This document shows positions 5,347-8,334 of a stretch of DNA of 8,334 nt, piece by piece. Where the stretch lies: positions 1 to 8,334 of the forward strand of contig JBEKJU010000149.1 of NCBI GenBank assembly GCA_050011095.1. The letters are read 5' to 3'. The position numbers and the translations under genes were made by a program. The notes under the pieces are model-generated. The model saw only the letters and a program-made list of their open reading frames with translations, searched no databases and was not told the origin of the DNA. The stretch comes from JBEKJU01 sp050011095 (GTDB lineage: Bacteria; Desulfobacterota; Syntrophorhabdia; Syntrophorhabdales; WCHB1-27). Within the stretch, counting starts at the first letter, position 1. Each line of letters starts with the position of its first letter.

Positions 5347-5369
5347 ACCTTCTCTCCAAGTGTAATCCG

Positions 5370-5545
5370 GGTCGCGGCAGGTCTTCTGACTCGTGGATCG
5401 CCCTACTTCCCGCGCCTTCCCGTGCCGCTTCGTCCTTGGGCTTGCGGCGCAGTGGCTTCTTGCGGGTTTCGTCCCCACAAACAGCGGCGGGTCCGTGCCG
5501 GAATCGCACCGGCTTCCCTTTTAAGGCCTGTTACGGCCTCCGACC
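5370..5545 (-). ncRNA. Cobalamin (B12) riboswitch
   Basis: On the minus strand the hallmark blocks appear in order: AAAAGGGAAGCCGGTG then ATTCCGGCACGGACCCGCC (about 5524-5485), GCTGT, the B12 box AAGCCACTG (5458-5450), GGGAAGG (about 5421-5415), and the 3' block AGTCAGAAGACCTGCC (5391-5376). A P1 stem can form between 5545-5541 (GGTCG on the minus strand) and 5374-5370 (CGACC). The order matches the long adenosylcobalamin-type aptamer (Rfam Cobalamin). It precedes an intrinsic terminator and the cbpA-cbpB genes, so bound cobalamin would be expected to switch them off. Direction of control is inferred from the usual behaviour of the class. Confidence 0.95.
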
Positions 5546-5565
5546 ACCCATTTGACTATATATTC

Positions 5566-5594
5566 CTTGTACCACACGTCCGGATTATTGTCAA
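5566..5594 (-). promoter_or_regulatory. Sigma70 promoter of the cbpA-cbpB transcript
   Basis: Minus strand TTGACA (5594-5589), a 17-bp spacer and TACAAG (5571-5566). Predicted initiation near 5559 is about 14 bases before the riboswitch P1 stem. Confidence 0.65.
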
Positions 5595-5635
5595 ATGGTA
5601 AATTCCGGGCTGAACGTGATCCACATAAGGCGCGG

Positions 5636-5692
5636 CCCTGTCAGCCGTAGTAGTCCTGGAGCGGCTTTACCTTGAGACCACACTTCTTCATC
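5636..5692 (-). repeat. Detached duplicate of the carB 3' end
   Basis: This 57-bp stretch matches the end of carB (6180-6236) with only about five mismatches, including the stop codon and the three bases after it. Read on the minus strand it would end MKKCGLKVKPLQDYYG, against MKKGDLRVKPLQDYYG in the real gene. Similarity stops abruptly beyond 5692. It is a gene-end remnant, not a working gene. It and the true carB end bracket a ~490-bp segment holding one small plus-strand gene. Confidence 0.85.
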
Positions 5693-5695
5693 CTG

Positions 5696-5724
5696 TTGAC
5701 TTCCCCGGTCTCTGGATATACAAA
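5696..5724 (+). promoter_or_regulatory. Possible promoter for the zinc-ribbon gene
   Basis: TTGACT (5696-5701) and TACAAA (5719-5724) with a 17-bp spacer, starting just after the carB remnant. Initiation near 5731 gives a leader of about 88 nt that contains an 8-bp stem AACCCGCC (5740-5747)/GGCGGGTT (5780-5787). GTTCC (5785-5789) could also pair with GGAAC (5813-5817), which overlaps the Shine-Dalgarno, so translation may be modulated. Confidence 0.45.
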
Positions 5725-5818
5725 GATAAAAGGGGGGCAAACCCGCCTGTCGCTTCCGGTCCGGCCTTGTCGGGTATCCGGCGGGTTCCTTGTCCTATCT
5801 TGCGCCAAAGGAGGAACT

Positions 5819-6028
5819 ATGAGCATCACCCTATGTGCCGAGTGCGGAATCACCATGGACCTTCCCAGCATGACCGTCGTCGAGAAGGGGCTGAAGCACT
5901 GCCCCATGTGCGGAAAGGCGAGCCTTATTGCGAAGTGTCCCAAGTGCGACTCCCCGATCGTCGTTGCCGAGCAGCGATACTGCGTCGGTTGCGGGGCTCA
6001 TCTCGTAAGGGAGCATAAGGAACTGTGA
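5819..6028 (+). CDS. Double zinc-ribbon protein of unknown function
   Basis: A 69-residue cytoplasmic protein with four CxxC knuckles: CAEC at 6-9, CPMC at 28-31, CPKC at 40-43 and CVGC at 55-58. The first and second pairs, and the third and fourth pairs, are spaced to make two successive zinc ribbons. The second ribbon (KCPKCDSPIVVAEQRYCVGC) is of the double zinc ribbon type common in small adaptor or nucleic-acid-associated proteins. No catalytic domain is attached. The ATG is preceded by AAAGGAGG at a short 4-base spacing. The frame is open back to 5672 but the upstream part is not protein-like. The gene lies opposite in strand to its neighbours, between the carB end and its duplicate, so it may have arrived with the event that created the repeat. 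No specific function can be assigned. Confidence 0.8.
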   Translation: MSITLCAECGITMDLPSMTVVEKGLKHCPMCGKASLIAKCPKCDSPIVVAEQRYCVGCGAHLVREHKEL

Positions 6029-6029
6029 G

Positions 6030-6056
6030 CGTTACGCCTCTACCGGCAATGTAACG
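6030..6056 (+). terminator. Possible terminator of the zinc-ribbon gene
   Basis: CGTTAC (6030-6035) pairs with GTAACG (6051-6056), with an inner GCC/GGC pair (6036-6038 with 6045-6047), starting two bases after the stop codon and followed by ATTTTG. The T-run is short. A second hairpin, CCCGA/TCGGG with inner GGGC/GCCC (6069-6096), follows and could assist or serve the converging carB transcript. Confidence 0.4.
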
Positions 6057-6179
6057 ATTTTGTGGCGGCCCGAGCCGGGCAGTGCGAGCCCTCGGGTCGT
6101 TTCAGAATGTGACGGGGGCATCATTCACCGCTGAACGCGGGTGGCGGCGAAAGGGCGTAAAGGATGCCAATCGGCGCGC

Positions 6180-6236
6180 CCCTGTCAGCCGTAGTAATCC
6201 TGGAGCGGCTTTACCCTGAGATCGCCCTTCTTCATC
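6180..6236 (-). repeat. carB 3' end, second member of the 57-bp direct repeat
   Basis: This is the genuine end of carB including its TGA. It has the same orientation as the copy at 5636-5692, so the two form direct repeats 544 bp apart with about 91% identity. Confidence 0.85.
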
Positions 6237-8334
6237 GTCTCGATGGCGTTGACCACCGCCTGGGCCCCGGAGATCGTGGTCGTATAGGGGATTTTGTACT
6301 GCACGGCCCCCGCCCTGATCAGGACCTCGTCGTTTTTCGGCTTTCTCCCGCTCGGCGTATTGATGATGAGGTGGATTTCGCCGTTCTTTATCATGTCGAC
6401 CACGTGGGGTCTTCCCTCGGAGACCTTGTTGACGAGGGTCGTATCGATCCCGCTGTTCGCGAGGATCTTCCCCGTTCCCCTCGTGGCGTATATCTTGAAA
6501 CCGAGATCGGAGAGCTTCTTCGCGATGAAGGCGACATTTCGCTTGTCCTGGTTCTTGACGCTCAGGAATACATTGCCGTCAAAGGGGAGATTCTGGCCGG
6601 CGCCGAGCTGGGCCTTCCAGAAGGCAGCCCCGAAGTTGGCGTCGATACCCATCACCTCACCCGTCGATTTCATTTCCGGTCCGAGGATCGTATCGACGCC
6701 GAAGAACTTGTTGAAGGGGAAGACGGACTCCTTCACAGCGATGTGGCCGAGGTGCACCTCCCGCGCGACGCCGAGGTCGGCGAGCTTACGTCCCGTCATC
6801 ACCTTGGCCGCCACCTTCGCCCACTGGACGCCCGTGGCCTTGCTCACGAAGGGGACGGTCCTGCTCGCCCTCGGGTTCACCTCCAGCACATAGACGACGT
6901 CGTTCTTGATGGCGTACTGGATGTTCATGAGGCCCACCACGTTCAATTCCCTGGCGAGCTGATGGGTATTCCACTTTATGCGCTCGATGAGATCGTCGTT
7001 CAACGAATAAGGGGGAAGCGCGCAGGCGCTGTCGCCCGAATGGATGCCCGCCTCTTCAATGTGCTCCATAATGCCCGCGACGATGCACTGCTCGCCGTCC
7101 GCGACCGCATCCACGTCTATCTCGATGGCGTCCTCAAGGAACTTGTCGATAAGGATGGGAAGATCGGGGGATGCCTCATACGCCTTCTCCACGAACGATT
7201 CGAGGTCCGCTTCCGCGTAAACGATCTCCATCGCCCGCCCTCCGAGCACGTAGGACGGCCTCACGACGATGGGATACCCGATGACGCGCGCCACTTCCTT
7301 GGCCTCCGCGAAGGAGGTGGCGATGCCGTTCTCCGGCTGCGTGAGCTTCAGCCTCTTGAGGAGGGCCTTGAACTTCTCCCTGTCCTCGGCGACGTCGATG
7401 CTCTCGGGGGAGGTGCCGATGATCTGAGCACCCGCCTTCTTGAGGGGCACCGCCAGGTTCAGGGGGGTCTGGCCGCCGAACTGCACGATGACGCCGTCGG
7501 GTCTCTCCCTCTTCACGATATCGAGGACGTTCTCCAGGGTCAGGGGCTCGAAGTAGAGCTTGTCGGACGTATCGTAATCGGTGCTCACCGTCTCGGGGTT
7601 GCTGTTCACCATGATGGTCTCGTAGCCCAGTTCCTTCAGGGCGAGCGCCGCGTGGACGCAGCAGTAGTCGAACTCGATGCCCTGCCCTATCCTGTTCGGT
7701 CCGCCTCCCAGGATCATGATCCTCTTTTTGTCCGATTCGCGTGACTCGTTCTCCGCCTCGTAGGTCGAATAATAATAGGGCGTATACGCCTCGAACTCGG
7801 CCGCGCACGTATCGACGAGTTTGAAGACGCTCTCCACGCCGTGCTCCACGCGCCACTGCCGCACCTCGGCCTCGGTCACGCCGAGGATCGTCCCGAGTTG
7901 CCTGTCGGAGTATCCGTAGCGCTTCGCCTTCCGCATGAGGTCGGCGGAAAGGCCGCTTTCCCGCGAGAACAGGGGGAGGTCGCTCTTATAGCCCTCAAGC
8001 TCCTTCTCAAGGGTGACAATCTCCTCGATATTCTTGAGGAACCACCGGTCTATCTTCGAGAGATTGTAGATCTCCTCGATATCCAGGCCCGCCTTCAGGG
8101 CGTGCCGTATGAAAAAGACCCTGTGCTGATTCGGGACGATCAGCTTCTGTTTGATCGCCTCGATATCATCCGGCCCTGCCGGCCGGCGGTCATCGATTAT
8201 CCCGTACGCGCCGGTTTCCAGGGACCGGAAGCCCTTCTGCAGGGCCTCCTTGAAGGTCCTGCCTATGGCCATCGCCTCTCCCACGGATTTCATGGAGACC
8301 GTGAGCGTCTCGTCGGCGCCCCTGAATTTCTCGA
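6185..8334 (-). CDS. carB: Carbamoyl-phosphate synthase large subunit, N-terminus beyond window
   Basis: Makes carbamoyl phosphate from ammonia (supplied by CarA from glutamine), bicarbonate and two ATP, feeding arginine and pyrimidine synthesis in the cytoplasm. The window holds the last 715 residues of a protein usually near 1,070, and the frame is open through the right edge, so no start is visible. The fragment begins EKFRGADETLTVSMKSVGE, near the end of the first ATP-grasp half. The oligomerisation domain follows. The second ATP-grasp half has GGGPNRIGQGIEFDY at about 209-223, VRPSYVLGGRAM at about 357-368 and LEVNPRASRTVPF at about 483-495. The MGS-like allosteric domain takes the last ~115 residues (with YATRGTGK and IINTP), ending VKPLQDYYG. 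All look intact. No carA is in the window, and no clear terminator follows. Its last codons are duplicated at 5636-5692. Confidence 0.97.
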   Translation of the reverse strand, partial: EKFRGADETLTVSMKSVGEAMAIGRTFKEALQKGFRSLETGAYGIIDDRRPAGPDDIEAIKQKLIVPNQHRVFFIRHALKAGLDIEEIYNLSKIDRWFLKNIEEIVTLEKELEGYKSDLPLFSRESGLSADLMRKAKRYGYSDRQLGTILGVTEAEVRQWRVEHGVESVFKLVDTCAAEFEAYTPYYYSTYEAENESRESDKKRIMILGGGPNRIGQGIEFDYCCVHAALALKELGYETIMVNSNPETVSTDYDTSDKLYFEPLTLENVLDIVKRERPDGVIVQFGGQTPLNLAVPLKKAGAQIIGTSPESIDVAEDREKFKALLKRLKLTQPENGIATSFAEAKEVARVIGYPIVVRPSYVLGGRAMEIVYAEADLESFVEKAYEASPDLPILIDKFLEDAIEIDVDAVADGEQCIVAGIMEHIEEAGIHSGDSACALPPYSLNDDLIERIKWNTHQLARELNVVGLMNIQYAIKNDVVYVLEVNPRASRTVPFVSKATGVQWAKVAAKVMTGRKLADLGVAREVHLGHIAVKESVFPFNKFFGVDTILGPEMKSTGEVMGIDANFGAAFWKAQLGAGQNLPFDGNVFLSVKNQDKRNVAFIAKKLSDLGFKIYATRGTGKILANSGIDTTLVNKVSEGRPHVVDMIKNGEIHLIINTPSGRKPKNDEVLIRAGAVQYKIPYTTTISGAQAVVNAIETMKKGDLRVKPLQDYYG

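Noticed and set aside
5731..5790. GGGCAAACC string suggesting a second GEMM riboswitch
   Set aside because: The required GGGACGCAAAGCC-like half and second arm are missing; only the short string matches.
5641..5943. 100-codon minus-strand frame ending in the carB-like peptide
   Set aside because: Only the last ~16 residues are carB-like. The rest is antisense to the zinc-ribbon gene and its leader, so this is a remnant rather than a gene.
6164..7744. Long plus-strand open frame of 526 codons opposite carB
   Set aside because: It is antisense to a carB frame with clear conserved motifs. Its product is rich in D/H/L/R/V as expected for the mirror of a GC-rich gene and shows no family motif or ribosome binding site.
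7176..7856. Minus-strand open frame within carB in another phase
   Set aside because: Arg/Gly/Pro/His-rich product from the wrong phase of a GC-rich gene, with no start signal.

Overview
This is a GC-rich bacterial chromosome fragment. It combines housekeeping genes (purE, carB) with small accessory modules. The set of a PEP-CTERM surface protein, a c-di-GMP riboswitch, a cobalamin-riboswitch-controlled CbpA/CbpB peptide system and an FmdB zinc ribbon suggests an anaerobic or sediment bacterium of the Desulfobacterota (Geobacter-like) or Nitrospirota. That placement is inference, because no rRNA or other taxonomic marker is present.

Layout, left to right. A purE gene on the minus strand (95-592) diverges from a plus-strand pair (770-1254): an FmdB-family zinc-ribbon gene and an unrecognised 52-residue basic protein gene that overlaps it by ATGA. 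A gene-free stretch of about 480 bp follows, holding a GC-rich hairpin and a 140-bp repeat with 16-bp perfect terminal inverted repeats. Next is a TacA/TacT-type toxin-antitoxin pair (1733-2526) with a strong sigma70 promoter placed so that its transcript would be nearly or fully leaderless. Then come a promoter, a GEMM-I (c-di-GMP type) riboswitch and a secreted PEP-CTERM-type protein gene (2797-3407) whose frame is broken at a run of seven Gs.

The minus-strand region 3671-5594 is the most distinctive part. It reads promoter, cobalamin (B12) riboswitch, intrinsic terminator, a 30-residue peptide gene (cbpA), an intercistronic hairpin and a radical SAM/SPASM peptide-modifying enzyme gene (cbpB). 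This is a compact RiPP-type system whose expression appears to be gated by cobalamin through transcription attenuation.

Upstream of it, a plus-strand gene for a 69-residue double zinc-ribbon protein (5819-6028) lies between two copies of the last ~57 bp of carB. One copy is the true carB end (6180-6236). The other (5636-5692) is a detached fragment, so the cassette looks like a small insertion or duplication scar. The window ends inside carB (6185 to beyond 8334, minus strand), the large subunit of carbamoyl-phosphate synthase. purE and carB serve purine and pyrimidine/arginine synthesis respectively. The genes between them look unrelated to nucleotide synthesis and are separately regulated.
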